A DNA stretch of 64,000 bases from Methyloceanibacter stevinii (GCF_001723355.1 NZ_LPWE01000002.1:124001-188000); one strand, 5' to 3'. Positions 48,911 through 60,673 are shown, counted from the first letter of the stretch. Numbers and translations: made by a program. Notes: generated from the letters alone by a model not told the origin.

Positions 48911-49765
48911 CTATTTGAACGCGACCGGCATCGGGGCGGGAACGACCGGTGCGTGGCCCAGTTTCCAGCGCATGCCCAGCATGAGGTCATGCGAGGTCAC
49001 ATTGCCGAGATCCACGCCAGCGTAGGAGCTGGTGCCGTCGAAGGCCGTCACGGTCCCGCTCTTCGCTTCGCCGAGATCGGAGTAGCGATAGGACAGGTCG
49101 AGCGTCACGGACTCGTTCACGTCGTAGGCGATACCGCCATAGACGGCCCAAGCGAAGTTCGTCTCCGTGTTGTCGGCGCCATAGGCAACACCGCCGTTCG
49201 GGACGTTGACGTCCTTGAGGCCAAGCACGGACACCGAGGCGATACCGATACCGGCACCGACATAGGGCGTGAAGCACCAATAGGTGCCGAGATCCGCATA
49301 GGCGTTCCATAGACCAACCCAGCTCTCGATGTCGGCCGTGTATTCGTTGGTGCCGGGCAGGAACGTCCCGTCCGCGTCATTGCTGGCCCGGCTGAAGCTG
49401 CCGTTGCCGCCCGGATATTTGTCCTGGGCGATGAAGAGCGACTTGCCGCGATATTCAGCCGTCATGTCGAAGCGGAGCCAGTTGTTGAACTGGTAGCCGA
49501 CGCCGAGGCCGAACAGCGGCGAACTCTTGATGTCTTCGTGCACGACCGTGAAGTCGTTGTACTGGAACAGCTCGGAGCTGATGCCATCCACGACGGGATT
49601 GGCGGCGCCGATGAAGCCCCTCAAATAGATCGGTCCCGTGCAACCAACGCACGGCGCCTCGATAACAGGCGGCGGCGGCGGAAGGCCGAGATCGGCCGCA
49701 TGCGTGACCGTGATTGGCGCCATGGCCAATACACTGGCGAGAACTAGAGAACGTGTCTGTCCCAT
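48911..49765 (-). CDS. Outer-membrane beta-barrel protein (Omp25/31-like)
   Basis: 284 residues. Signal peptide (MGQTRSLVLASVLAMAPITV, cleaved near THA), a Pro-rich stretch, and alternating strands such as FGLGVGYQFNNWLRFDMTAE and WAVYGGIAYDVNESVTLDLS. The C-terminal HDLMLGMRWKLG strand resembles Omp25/31-type barrels. It is a major surface protein candidate. ATG 49765 follows AGGGGTAATCAG. A strong terminator follows. Confidence 0.88.
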   Translation of the reverse strand: MGQTRSLVLASVLAMAPITVTHAADLGLPPPPPVIEAPCVGCTGPIYLRGFIGAANPVVDGISSELFQYNDFTVVHEDIKSSPLFGLGVGYQFNNWLRFDMTAEYRGKSLFIAQDKYPGGNGSFSRASNDADGTFLPGTNEYTADIESWVGLWNAYADLGTYWCFTPYVGAGIGIASVSVLGLKDVNVPNGGVAYGADNTETNFAWAVYGGIAYDVNESVTLDLSYRYSDLGEAKSGTVTAFDGTSSYAGVDLGNVTSHDLMLGMRWKLGHAPVVPAPMPVAFK

Positions 49766-49969
49766 CTGATTACCCCTTTTCGACTGCAGCCCTGGCGAAG
49801 CTCGGCCAGCCGGGCCGATTCGCGTTGGCTGTCTCGTTTGGGGACTATCGAGGGGTTTGGTTAATGGACCCCTAATGGGCGGCTCAGACTGACACAACCC
49901 GGGCACACCCGCGCGGGCGCACGGGAAAAAACGCTGGTTTTCAAGGGTATTTCAGCCCGCGGAGGGCCC

Positions 49970-51319
49970 TTAAGCGGCGGCGGCGTCCGAGAGGGCATGG
50001 ACGATGTCCGAGACCACCGTTTTGACGAGTCCCTCGTCGTCGCCTTCGGCCATCACGCGAATCACGGGCTCCGTGCCCGACGGGCGGATGACGAGACGGC
50101 CGGCGTTGCCGAGCCTCGACTTTCCGTCGTTGATCGCGCGCTGTACGCCGACATTGTCGAGCGGCTGGCTGTCCTTGTAGCGCACGTTCTCGAGGACCTG
50201 GGGAAGCGGCTCGAAGCGCTTGCAGACCTCGCTCACCGGACGACCGCTCTGGACCACCACGGCCAGGATCTGCAGCGCCGTGACCAGGCCGTCGCCCGTC
50301 GTCGAGAAGTCGGACAATACGATGTGCCCGGACTGTTCGCCGCCCACATTGTAACCGTGCTGGCGCATATGTTCGGTCACGTAGCGGTCGCCCACGGGCG
50401 TCCGGGCCATGCCGAGCCCGAGGTCTTCCATGTAGCGCTCGAGACCGAGATTGGACATGACGGTGGCGACGATGCCGCCGCCCGCCAGCCGTCCGCGCCG
50501 GAGCCAGAATTCGCCGATGACCGCCATGAGCTGGTCGCCATCGATGATGCGGCCCTTCTCGTCGACGATCACGACCCGGTCCGCATCGCCGTCCAGCGCG
50601 ATACCGATATCGGCGCGGACCTCTTGAACCTTGCGGATCAGGTTTTGCGGCGATGTCGAACCGCAATCCTTGTTGATGTTGAGACCGTTGGGCTCGACGC
50701 CGATCTTGATGACCTCGGTTCCAAGCTCCCAAAGCGCCTCGGGCGCGACCTTGTAGGCAGCGCCGTTCGCGCAGTCGATAACCGCCCGGATTCCGTCGAA
50801 GCGCAGATTGCGCGGCAAGGTGCGCTTCGCAAATTCGATATAGCGCTCACGGGCGCTCTCGATACGGGTCGCGCGGCCGATGCGTTCGGCCGATGCGAGC
50901 AGGCCCGCTGAATCGCCCTCGATCAACGCCTCGATCTCGCCCTCTTGCTCATCGGAGAGCTTGTAGCCTTCCGGCCCGAACAGCTTGATGCCGTTGTCGA
51001 GATAAGGATTGTGAGAAGCCGAGATCATCACGCCGAGATCGGCGCGGAGCGAGCGCGTCAGCATAGCAACGGCAGGCGTCGGCATCGGCCCGAGCTGGAA
51101 CACGTCCATTCCGGCCGCGGTGAAGCCGGACACCAGCGCGGACTCGATCATGTAGCCCGAAAGCCTTGTGTCCTTGCCGATCACGACGCGATGGCGATAG
51201 GAACCATTGGTGAATAGCTTGCCGGCGGCCATGCCGACCTTGAGCGCCACTTCCGAGGTCATCGGATGCGAGTTGGCGCTGCCACGGATACCATCCGTGC
51301 CAAAGTAATTTCTGGCCAT
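49970..51319 (-). CDS. glmM: Phosphoglucosamine mutase
   Basis: 449 residues with the phosphoserine loop [18 protein letters not shown], the metal loop [12 protein letters not shown] and the sugar-binding GGEQSGH. It converts glucosamine-6-phosphate to glucosamine-1-phosphate for UDP-GlcNAc synthesis. ATG 51319 starts [13 protein letters not shown]. It lies downstream of folP in the housekeeping run. Confidence 0.97.
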   Translation of the reverse strand: MARNYFGTDGIRGSANSHPMTSEVALKVGMAAGKLFTNGSYRHRVVIGKDTRLSGYMIESALVSGFTAAGMDVFQLGPMPTPAVAMLTRSLRADLGVMISASHNPYLDNGIKLFGPEGYKLSDEQEGEIEALIEGDSAGLLASAERIGRATRIESARERYIEFAKRTLPRNLRFDGIRAVIDCANGAAYKVAPEALWELGTEVIKIGVEPNGLNINKDCGSTSPQNLIRKVQEVRADIGIALDGDADRVVIVDEKGRIIDGDQLMAVIGEFWLRRGRLAGGGIVATVMSNLGLERYMEDLGLGMARTPVGDRYVTEHMRQHGYNVGGEQSGHIVLSDFSTTGDGLVTALQILAVVVQSGRPVSEVCKRFEPLPQVLENVRYKDSQPLDNVGVQRAINDGKSRLGNAGRLVIRPSGTEPVIRVMAEGDDEGLVKTVVSDIVHALSDAAAA

Positions 51320-51478
51320 CCCGGTTATTCCCCCATCGTTGCCGCCTGGCATGCGCTCCCCGCCGCCCAGCTCATTCTTTGGAACTTTACCACTCGCCCG
51401 ACGCGAGACATATCTCGGCGGTGCCCTCAAGCGAGAGGGCGGATTATGCGCCTGCCGATGGCCAAAATGGGTTCAAAA

Positions 51479-51499
51479 AATGTAAGCAAAAGTTACATT
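51479..51499. promoter_or_regulatory. Inverted repeat upstream of glmM
   Basis: AATGTAA-GCAAAAG-TTACATT is a perfect 7-bp inverted repeat with a 7-bp spacer, 160 bp before glmM and just after the folP stop. Its half-site ATGTA/TACAT resembles the TetR operator at 461-482. A regulator cannot be named. Confidence 0.4.
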
Positions 51500-51527
51500 C
51501 CGAAGCGCCCAAAATGGCCGTTTTCCC

Positions 51528-52595
51528 TTAATTTTCAGCACCAAACATTGCGGCGCGCCAGACGCCGAGAGCCTGGCTGGTTCCCGCTACGTCGTGCACC
51601 CGGAAGAGTTGAGCCCCTTGCGAGGCCGTGGCGATGGCGGCGGCGTGGCTGCCTGGTTCCCGCGACTTCGGTTCGGCCGCTTGGCCCAACCCGCGAATGA
51701 ACTGCTTGCGCGAAGCCCCGATCAGAAGCGGTACGCCCAACCCGTGGAAGAGGCTGACATTGGCGAAGAGCGCAAGATTGTGCTCGAGCGTCTTGCCGAA
51801 GCCGAGCCCGGGATCGGCCGCGATACGCGCCTTGGGGATACCGGCGGCAACGCACGCCTCGATGCGTGCCCTGAGATAGTCGAACACTTCCAGCACCACG
51901 TCGTCATAGGTGGGGTTGTCCTGCATGGTCTTCGGCTCGCCTTGCGCATGCATCAACACCACGTCGAGGCCCGTCTCCGCGGCCGCCTGCAACGAGTCTG
52001 GATCGTAGGTGAACGCCGAAACGTCGTTGAAGATCTTGGCGCCGGCCTTCGCCGCCGCGCGGGCGACGTCGGCCTTACGGGTGTCGATGGAGATGATCGC
52101 TCCCGAGCCCTTGAGCCCCTCCAGAACCGGCAGGACACGTTCCAGCTCGTCGTCCACGGCCACGGTGTCAGACCCTGGACGCGTGGACTCCCCGCCAATG
52201 TCGACGATGGCCGCCCCGTCCTTCTTCAGCTCCGCTGCATGATTCACAGCGCCCTCGGTCTTGTCGTAAAGGCCGCCGTCGGAAAAGGAGTCCGGCGTCA
52301 CATTCACGATGCCCATGAGGGTTGGCCGCGAAAGGTCCAGCCCCGCGAAGGGTGGCCGCGGCTGGATCACCTGGTCGAGCCGCACACGAAGGTCCGCGTC
52401 CCCAGCATCGCTCAGCGCCGAAACGGAGAACATATAGGCCTTCGACTTCTTGGGCTCGCCCTCGATCAACTCGACGCTCGTGAAAGCGATCGCGCCGCCG
52501 GCAAGCGGCAGCGCAAGCCCGTCCTCGATGGCGGCATAGGCCTGAGGTCCGTAGAGAAACCCGAGCGGCCGGAGATAGATTTTTCTGTCAGACAT
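51528..52595 (-). CDS. folP: Dihydropteroate synthase
   Basis: 355 residues: MGIVNVTPDSFSDGG, IVDIGGESTRPGS and IAADPGLGFGKTLEHN are the pterin and pABA sites. The enzyme condenses pABA with the pterin diphosphate and is the sulfonamide target. The first 85 residues form an extension seen in alphaproteobacterial FolP. It lies between ftsH and glmM, the conserved order. Confidence 0.95.
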   Translation of the reverse strand: MSDRKIYLRPLGFLYGPQAYAAIEDGLALPLAGGAIAFTSVELIEGEPKKSKAYMFSVSALSDAGDADLRVRLDQVIQPRPPFAGLDLSRPTLMGIVNVTPDSFSDGGLYDKTEGAVNHAAELKKDGAAIVDIGGESTRPGSDTVAVDDELERVLPVLEGLKGSGAIISIDTRKADVARAAAKAGAKIFNDVSAFTYDPDSLQAAAETGLDVVLMHAQGEPKTMQDNPTYDDVVLEVFDYLRARIEACVAAGIPKARIAADPGLGFGKTLEHNLALFANVSLFHGLGVPLLIGASRKQFIRGLGQAAEPKSREPGSHAAAIATASQGAQLFRVHDVAGTSQALGVWRAAMFGAEN

Positions 52596-52698
52596 GGGTG
52601 AGCCCTAACACATCGAACTGGCGCTGGCACAAAGCATCATGCCCGGCTTGGGGGCCGGGCATGATTGAAACAATTGCCTATGAACGCTTGGAGCCGGC

Positions 52699-54627
<1,929 letters not shown>

Positions 54628-54849
54628 ACACTGACCTGATGGATTGATTCTCGCGGCACACGGGGATGAGGGATGATCCAGTCCCCGCACGGGACGGCAT
54701 AGTTAAGCCCGATTAACATAGGAACGGGCAGCACTTTTGCCAAGTAAAGCTAACGGCAAGTCATGGACGCTTTCTGAACGATTCCAGCCGGAAACGCCTG
54801 AAATTTAGCCAGTCGGGACCGCCTCGCACCTCGGCACGCTGGCCAGAGC

Positions 54850-56154
54850 CTAAGACGTCCCCCAAAGGAATGTCGCCCGGCAGTCAAACCCTGCTTCATG
54901 GCGTGACAATGGCGCGGGCAGCGGTGCCGCGCCTTGACGGAAATCAGGAAGGACCAGCCGCCCATCGGCGCGCCGGCAAACCGGCAGCGTACAGGCCGCC
55001 AGACGGGGAACGCAGAGGGCCCCGTCTTGGTCGTTCATGAGCGCGTCGATACCGCCCTCGCCCAGCGCCTCGACGGTTACCGCTTCCGCCTCCCCCGCAC
55101 CGAGTTCGAGGCGAAAGCGATTGTCCCAGAGTAGGCGCTCGCCGGGGCGAAGCGCGCCGTGCGGCAAGCCGGTCTTGCGGACCTCACGGTAGACAGCCAA
55201 GAACGCGCGGCCTGGAACGATCTGGCAGCGCCCCAAAGTCTGTGCCTTGTCCGGCTCCGCACGAAGCCCTTCGAGCAGCGCTTCGAGCTTGGCGAGCCGC
55301 AGCGGCTCGCTCGAACCGCCCACCGCTGCGATAAGCCGCGCAAGCGCCCGAAGGCCCACCTCCTCGGGAGCGTCCAACAGGTCGAGACGAGAGACCGATG
55401 CATACCCCGCGGGGCTACGCTCGCAGTGCCCCTCGAGAAACCGATCGACCGCTGCCTCGATCGCCAAGCGTGCCCGGCGCAGCCGCCGCGCCGACAGCGC
55501 GATTGCCTCCGGCTCGAGGCCGATCTCCGACAGCGCCGCCATCGCTTCCCGCAAGCGTACCCGCTCGAAGCGGGCATCCTGGTTGCTCGGATCGGAACTG
55601 TAGGGGAGATCGGCCGCCTCGGCGGTCGCGACCAGCCGCGCCTTGGGGACCTCCAGCAGCGGCCTCAGGAGCGTGAGCCCCGCCCAGTCGCCCTCCTCGG
55701 GGATCGCCGCAAGCCCATCGAGCCCGCTGCCCCGCTTGAGCCGCATCAGGAACGTCTCCGCCTGATCGTCCAGATGATGGGCTGTCACGAGCGCCGGAAT
55801 GTCATGGGCCGTACAATAGGCCGCCATGAGGCCGTAGCGTGCCGCGCGGGCCCGCGCCTGCAGACTCGCGTCGACGGGCCCGTGCCGCCAGGTCAGGATC
55901 GCGTGGCGTACCCCAAGCCTGTCCGCGATCTCGGCCACCGTCTCCGCCTCGGCCCGGGAGCCCGGCCGCAGGTCATGGTCCACGGTCAGGGCCACGGGCG
56001 CAGGCAATGCATGCCGGCGCGCAAAATCCACACTGAGATGCAGCAAGGCGACGCTGTCCGGCCCGCCGGACACGGCGAGCGCATAGCTTCCACAGCGGGC
56101 CAAGGGCGCCAGGAACCGGTCGGTCTCGGCCTCGGTGAGCGGGGTGGCTGTCAT
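54850..56154 (-). CDS. tilS: tRNA(Ile)-lysidine synthase
   Basis: 434 residues with the PP-loop SGGPDSVALLHL near residue 30 and the TilS C-terminal region. The enzyme modifies the CAU anticodon of tRNA-Ile to lysidine and is essential. ATG 56154 (GAGG upstream) is preferred; GTG 56184 and ATG 56166 are alternatives. In relatives cpoB lies between pal and tilS; here the spacer is 61 bp with nothing in it. Confidence 0.95.
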   Translation of the reverse strand: MTATPLTEAETDRFLAPLARCGSYALAVSGGPDSVALLHLSVDFARRHALPAPVALTVDHDLRPGSRAEAETVAEIADRLGVRHAILTWRHGPVDASLQARARAARYGLMAAYCTAHDIPALVTAHHLDDQAETFLMRLKRGSGLDGLAAIPEEGDWAGLTLLRPLLEVPKARLVATAEAADLPYSSDPSNQDARFERVRLREAMAALSEIGLEPEAIALSARRLRRARLAIEAAVDRFLEGHCERSPAGYASVSRLDLLDAPEEVGLRALARLIAAVGGSSEPLRLAKLEALLEGLRAEPDKAQTLGRCQIVPGRAFLAVYREVRKTGLPHGALRPGERLLWDNRFRLELGAGEAEAVTVEALGEGGIDALMNDQDGALCVPRLAACTLPVCRRADGRLVLPDFRQGAAPLPAPLSRHEAGFDCRATFLWGTS

Positions 56155-56215
56155 AGCCCTCAGCATTGGCGCAAGGGGCCCCACGGGGCAAGTCCGGGCG
56201 GTGGCGCCGGACGCG

Positions 56216-56774
56216 TCAGCGGAGCGTCGGCGGCAGGCTCACGACCGTTCGCGCCCGGCGGTTGCGCGCCCGGCACGAGAGGGCTTCACAGTTCGCGACC
56301 AGGCGCTCCCGGCCGTAGGAGACGGTGGGGATTGACGCGGCGGTGGACCCGTTGCCTCTCCAGCATACGTCTTCACGGCCACGGCCCGCTCGGCGCCGAG
56401 CATCAGGTTGTGCTGGGAGTCGCCCCATTCGTCCGCATGGCCTCGACGAGGATCCGGTAGTCGGGATTGGCCCGCAGCCAGCGGACCTGGCGGCTCAAAG
56501 TCGCCTTCGCGGCCGGGGACAGTTCGGAACTGTCGCTGTCGAAATAGACCACATCGCCGGCGGCGGCGAATTGCGCGGAGCCGGCGGGACGCGACGCGCT
56601 GTCGACCCTCGCGGATGCCTCGGCGACAAGCCCTCCAGCGTCGCCCGAGCCGGCGGCTCCAAGCGTGTACTCCTGCGGCTGGGTCGTGGGACCCAAACAA
56701 GCGGATAGACCGGAAGACAGGAAAAACGCGCCCACAAGGGCGCCGGCGCGGCCGAAGCCACCGCACAGACGCAT
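56216..56774 (-). pseudogene. pal: Peptidoglycan-associated lipoprotein Pal, two frameshifts
   Basis: Start ATG 56774; lipobox LSAC near residue 25. The first frame runs to YRILVEAM; restoring a base near 56440 gives VEGHADEWGDSQHNLMLG. A second restored base near 56356 gives GSTAASIPTVSYGRERLVAN and RARNRRARTVV, ending at 56216. The result is 186 residues with the OmpA-like peptidoglycan site complete. Pal anchors the outer membrane in the Tol-Pal machine. The strong conservation after each shift favours sequencing error. tolR, tolA and tolB are missing upstream and cpoB downstream. Confidence 0.88.
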
Positions 56775-57085
56775 AACCGGATACTCCCAAACACGGTTGG
56801 TTATGGGAGAAGCCTAGGGGCCAAGCCGTTAATGCGGTGTTAGCCGTTTAAGGACCGGGAAAGCAAAACGGCGTCCCGCCAGTCGCGGTGCCGTGGGCCG
56901 GGATCAGGACCCGGCATGAGCACAGGGCTCTTGAGCTCAGCTCACAAAATGAGGGCCCAGAAAAGGAAAAGGATGCCCAAGGCGCCGAAATCTCAAGCGC
57001 GCTGGACATCCCAAATCCCGTAGTGAAACCCGAGAGTTTCCGCAAATCCGAGCGCCGAAGGCGCTCAGGATCTGCCATACCGGTG
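56775..57085. other. Non-coding stretch between the mini-lipoprotein and pal
   Basis: About 310 bp without a recognisable gene. It holds two hairpins (56897-56915 and 57050-57066). An open frame at 56848-57078 on the minus strand lacks a ribosome site and family features. No remnant of tolB was recognised. Confidence 0.5.
56897..56915. repeat. REP-like palindrome
   Basis: GCCGGG-ATCAGGA-CCCGGC is an inverted repeat of the extragenic type seen near 21.8 kb; it lies 120 bp upstream of pal. Confidence 0.45.
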
Positions 57086-57205
57086 TTAGCCGAGCTTCAG
57101 CGGCTCGACAACAACGGCCTTCTCGTGGTGGCCGAAGCAACCGCCGAGCGAAACGGCAGCTGCAACGAGCATGACAGCGGCGATAACGCCCTTCAAACCC
57201 TGCAT
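57086..57205 (-). CDS. 39-residue lipoprotein between tolQ and pal
   Basis: ATG 57205, with AAAGGAGAG 6-9 bp upstream, opens MQGLKGVIAAVMLVAAAVSL followed by GGC, a signal peptide with lipobox (Cys23). The mature 17-residue peptide has HH and several acidic/basic residues. The stop is at 57086, and a GAGCGCC-TTC-GGCGCTC hairpin follows. It is the only gene-like object where tolR, tolA and tolB would be. Small entericidin-like lipoproteins are common in this order, so it may be unrelated to Tol. Confidence 0.7.
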   Translation of the reverse strand: MQGLKGVIAAVMLVAAAVSLGGCFGHHEKAVVVEPLKLG

Positions 57206-57673
57206 GGTCTTCTCTCCTTTGGTTAATACGGCAAGTGCCGTCTTTGCGTGTACCGGTGCAGCGCATTCAGATCAAGATCGGACTGAGGTCTCCTGACGGA
57301 TTTGCCAGCCCATGATGCGAAAATGCCACGCCGAATCTTGTCGTTCGTCCTTGGGAAGCTATCCCCCGATGAAACGCTGAGCAAGGCGCGGTTAACCACG
57401 TTGGGTGGTTCGCGTTAAGGAAAGGTAACCATGTGTTGCAGCAGCGACACAGACGGCCTTCAAGCGCCGAAAAACGAAGCAAAAATGCGAAAAAGTCACC
57501 GTCGAATCGCGGGCTGTCCGTGACCAAATCGCACCATCGGGACTCACACCCGGCAGGCGGCACGACCCGTAGCCACATGGCCGGATTCGATGCCCGGCTC
57601 GCCTAGGGACGAGAGCCGGCAGAGGTACGACAGCGGCCGAAGCCGCCCCATGCCGCGCCGCAGCAATCAGGCC
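57206..57673. other. Non-coding stretch downstream of tolQ
   Basis: About 470 bp. Reading the minus strand from the tolQ stop, no frame resembles TolR (no SEINVTP or membrane segment). It ends with the leader of the mini-lipoprotein. An open frame at 57267-57578 lacks a ribosome site. Confidence 0.5.
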
Positions 57674-58399
57674 CTAAACGGCCCTCTCGATCTGCCGCGA
57701 TAGGATCGCGGAAAACTCGTCGGCGAAGCCCCGCAGCCGGGCCGCATAGCGCGTCCGCTCCACCTCGAACTTCAAGGCGAAGATCTTGGCCGGAATCGCG
57801 ACGAACCACCCCAGCGCCGCCGCCAGAAGGCCCTGGGCGACCCCTGGGGACACTGAGGCCAGGCTAGCGAGATCGCTGCCCGCTGCTCCCTGAAAGGCCG
57901 ACATGAGGCCCCAGGCGAGACCAAAGAGCCCAATGAGCGGCGCGGCGGCCGCGATGGCGGGCAGAAGGGTCAACCCGCGTCCCAGCCCCTCGACGTCCCG
58001 TAACAGAGCGACGTTGGTCACCGTGTCGATGCGGTCCTGGACGCCGGTCATCGGCCGCGCCGCCGGCTGGCCATTCTCGGTCTCGGTGGAGCGCTTCCAT
58101 TCGCGCATGGCCACCACGAACAGCGAGGCCATGCCGCCGTTCCGGCGCTGCGACAGCGCCTGATAGAGTTCGTCCAGCGCCTGGCCCGACCAGAACACCT
58201 TCTCGAACTTGTCCGCCTCTTTCCGCGCCCTGGCGAACTGGATCAGCTTCCGGACGATCACGGTGACACTCCAGACCAGGGCGATCAGAAGCGCGGCGAT
58301 AGCCAGTTGCACGCCCAACGGCGCATCGAGGATCAACCCCAGCACCGACGGGGCGGCAAACGATGGGTCGCCAACGGCGAGCGCGGCATCCGGATTCAT
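57674..58399 (-). CDS. tolQ: TolQ, MotA/ExbB-type channel, pore threonines lost
   Basis: 241 residues with three membrane segments and the TolQ-specific end GFADEFSAILSRQIE. Compared with E. coli TolQ, Thr145 aligns with Leu161 (GLFGLAWG) and Thr178 with Ala194 (LLAAALGW), so the polar pore residues that carry protons are absent. Conserved glycines and fold are kept. TolR, its partner with the pore Asp, is not encoded next door. It is in the ruvCAB-ybgC run 153 bp downstream of ybgC. Function as a proton channel is doubtful. Confidence 0.9.
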   Translation of the reverse strand: MNPDAALAVGDPSFAAPSVLGLILDAPLGVQLAIAALLIALVWSVTVIVRKLIQFARARKEADKFEKVFWSGQALDELYQALSQRRNGGMASLFVVAMREWKRSTETENGQPAARPMTGVQDRIDTVTNVALLRDVEGLGRGLTLLPAIAAAAPLIGLFGLAWGLMSAFQGAAGSDLASLASVSPGVAQGLLAAALGWFVAIPAKIFALKFEVERTRYAARLRGFADEFSAILSRQIERAV

Positions 58400-58552
58400 C
58401 GCAATCCTCTCAAGCGCAACCCCCGAGACCTAGACTCTCGGAAGACTCAAATTCCAGTAGTCCCAATCTCGCGGGGCATCAAAATGGCTGCAAAAACCGA
58501 TAGTTAAAAGCCCGCAAGCCCGTACCAAGTTCCACTGCGGCGGCCCATAGGT

Positions 58553-59026
58553 TCAATCGCGCACCTTAACGAAACGTTCAAGCGCATCGCGGACGAGGTG
58601 CCCCAGACGCTGCGGCTTGCCGGCCTTGGATACGAGCACCACGGACACTTTGAGGCGCGCCAGCGGGACGCCGTCTCGGCGCACCTCTTGGGACAGGATC
58701 AATGTGGCGCCCCCGATCTCCGCGCAGTGCGTCACCACTTCGAGCACCTCGTCGATATGGGCAGGCTTCAGATAGTCCACCTCGATACGCCGCACGACGA
58801 ACACGGCCGGATCCCCCTCAACCGGGTTCTCGAGACTACGGTGATCGATGCCGAGATTGCGGATGAAGTCGGACCGGCCCCGCTCGGCGAACTTCAGAAA
58901 GTTCGCGTGATAGACGAGCCCGGTGAAATCGGTGTCCTCGAAATAGACACGCACGGGGAGGATGTGGCGGTCCCCCTCGATCCGTCCGGCAAGATCGGGC
59001 CAATTGCTGGGCGGGGTTTCGCTCAC
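58553..59026 (-). CDS. ybgC: Acyl-CoA thioesterase YbgC
   Basis: 157 residues, hotdog fold: [20 protein letters not shown] holds the catalytic Asp of the DTD-type motif. It hydrolyses short acyl-CoA or acyl-ACP near the inner membrane and is usually first in the tol-pal operon. GTG 59026 starts MSETPPSN and overlaps the ruvB stop TGA as GTGA if ruvB is read with one base restored. Confidence 0.95.
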   Translation of the reverse strand: MSETPPSNWPDLAGRIEGDRHILPVRVYFEDTDFTGLVYHANFLKFAERGRSDFIRNLGIDHRSLENPVEGDPAVFVVRRIEVDYLKPAHIDEVLEVVTHCAEIGGATLILSQEVRRDGVPLARLKVSVVLVSKAGKPQRLGHLVRDALERFVKVRD

Positions 59027-60059
59027 TCCTCCTCTCCTCCCCGGAAGAGAACGCCTTGCGCGCCTCGGGCGGCGCGGTCACGCCCAGGTGCTCGAAGGCC
59101 TGCCCCGTCAGCACCCGGCCACGTGGCGTGCGTGCGATGAAGCCCTGCTGCAGCAGATACGGCTCGATGATTTCCTCGATGGCGTCGCGCGGCTCCGACA
59201 GCCCCGCGGCAATGGTCTCGATGCCGACGGGCCCACCGCCATAGTTCACGGCGATCAGGCGCAAGTAACGGTGATCAAGCGCATCGAGCCCGCGCCCGTC
59301 TACTTCCAGCTGCGACAGCGCGCTGTCGGCCAGCGCCGCATCGACGGCCCCATCGCCTTGCACGGCCGCGAAGTCGCGCACCCGGCGCAACAGACGCGCC
59401 GCCACGCGTGGCGTACCCCGCGACCGCTTCGCAACTTCCATGGCGCCATCTTCCGTCAGCGGTAACCCCAAGAGCCGCGCGCCCCGGCGCACGATCTCCT
59501 GCAACTCGCTCACCTCGTAGAACATGAGCCGGATGGGAATGCCGAAGCGCTCGCGCAACGGCGTCGTCAGAAGCCCCGTGCGCGTGGTCGCGGCGACAAG
59601 CGTGAACCGGGCGAGGTCGATGCGCACGGAGCGCGCCGCCGGTCCTTCGCCGATAATGAGGTCGAGCTGGAAGTCCTCCATGGCGGGGTAGAGAATCTCC
59701 TCTACCGCAGGGCTGAGGCGATGAATTTCGTCGATGAAAAGCACATCCCGCTCTTCGAGATTGGTGAGCAGTGCCGCGAGATCCCCGGCCTTCGCGATCA
59801 CCGGACCCGAGGTCGCGCGGAAATTGACCCCGAGCTCGCGCGCCACGATCTGTGCGAGCGTCGTCTTGCCCAGGCCCGGGGGCCCCGCGAAGAGCACGTG
59901 ATCGAGCGCCTCTCCCCGCGACCGGGCCGCATCGATAAAGACCTTGAGATTGGCACGTACCTTGGCTTGGCCGATGAACTCGGACAGCGTCTGCGGCCGC
60001 AGCGCCGCTTCCGGCTGGTCGTCGTCGCGCTTCGCGGAGGCCAGGACCCGCTCGGTCAT
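59023..60059 (-). CDS. ruvB: Holliday junction helicase RuvB, one base missing near the end
   Basis: The Walker [13 protein letters not shown] and Walker B DEIHRL are intact. The open frame runs to 58836 and through the ybgC start, which would give 407 residues. If one base is restored near 59040-59090, the end reads FRGGEEE and a TGA at 59023-59025 overlaps the ybgC GTG start. That gives 345 residues, the family length. RuvB drives branch migration with RuvA. ATG 60059 overlaps the ruvA stop (ATGA). Confidence 0.92.
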
Positions 60060-60673
60060 TGCGACAGCTCCTTCAAGCCGAGCCGGATCAGCTCGGCGGC
60101 GCCCGCTTCATTGCCCGCCATGCGGATGGCGGTGCTGACCGCGGCGGCGGCCTCCCCATGCGCATAGCCGAGATTGGTGAGCGCGGAGACCGCGTCGCGC
60201 GCGGCCAGTCCCTCGGGGAGTTCCGCCACGGGAGACGGCGCACCGCCAGGCACGGAAATGGCAGGCGCGAGCGCCGGCATCTTGTCCTTCAGTTCGGCGA
60301 CGATCCGCGCGGCGACCTTGGGACCCACGCCCTGGGCACGGGCCACGTGGGCTTTGTCCTGCAGCGCTACCGCGTTGGCGAGGTCGGCCACGGTGAGCGA
60401 TCCCAGCACCGCCAGCGCCACTTTGGCACCCACGCCCTGCACCGGTCTGCAGCGCCCGGAACCAGGCGCGCTCATGCTCGGAAGCAAAGCCGTAGAGCCG
60501 GACGTGTCCTCGCGCATGTGCGTATCGATCGCGAGCGATACCGGCTCGCCCACGGGCGGCAAGGCGCCGAGCTGGCGCGCGCCCATGGTCACCTCGTAGC
60601 CGACGCCGCCCACGTCGATGATGGCGGTCGAAACCGAGACCGAATCCACAAGCCCCGTCAGCTTTCCGATCAT
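60056..60673 (-). CDS. ruvA: Holliday junction protein RuvA, compensated frameshift
   Basis: 205 residues, start ATG 60673. The family segment after HMRED is replaced by [13 protein letters not shown]-type residues (58-77). Adding one base near 60502 and removing one near 60443 restores [20 protein letters not shown], which matches RuvA. The HhH motifs QGVGAKVAL and [10 protein letters not shown] are intact. RuvA tetramers hold the junction. It overlaps ruvC and ruvB by 4 bp each. Confidence 0.95.
   Translation of the reverse strand: MIGKLTGLVDSVSVSTAIIDVGGVGYEVTMGARQLGALPPVGEPVSLAIDTHMREDTSGSTALLPSMSAPGSGRCRPVQGVGAKVALAVLGSLTVADLANAVALQDKAHVARAQGVGPKVAARIVAELKDKMPALAPAISVPGGAPSPVAELPEGLAARDAVSALTNLGYAHGEAAAAVSTAIRMAGNEAGAAELIRLGLKELSQ

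Noticed and set aside
56848-57078. 76-codon minus frame upstream of pal
   Set aside because: No start signal or homology; it spans the hairpins and REP-like palindrome.
57267-57578. Possible tolR or small gene in the tolQ-pal gap
   Set aside because: No ribosome site, no membrane segment, no SEINVTP motif; all three minus frames were read and none resembles TolR, TolA or TolB.
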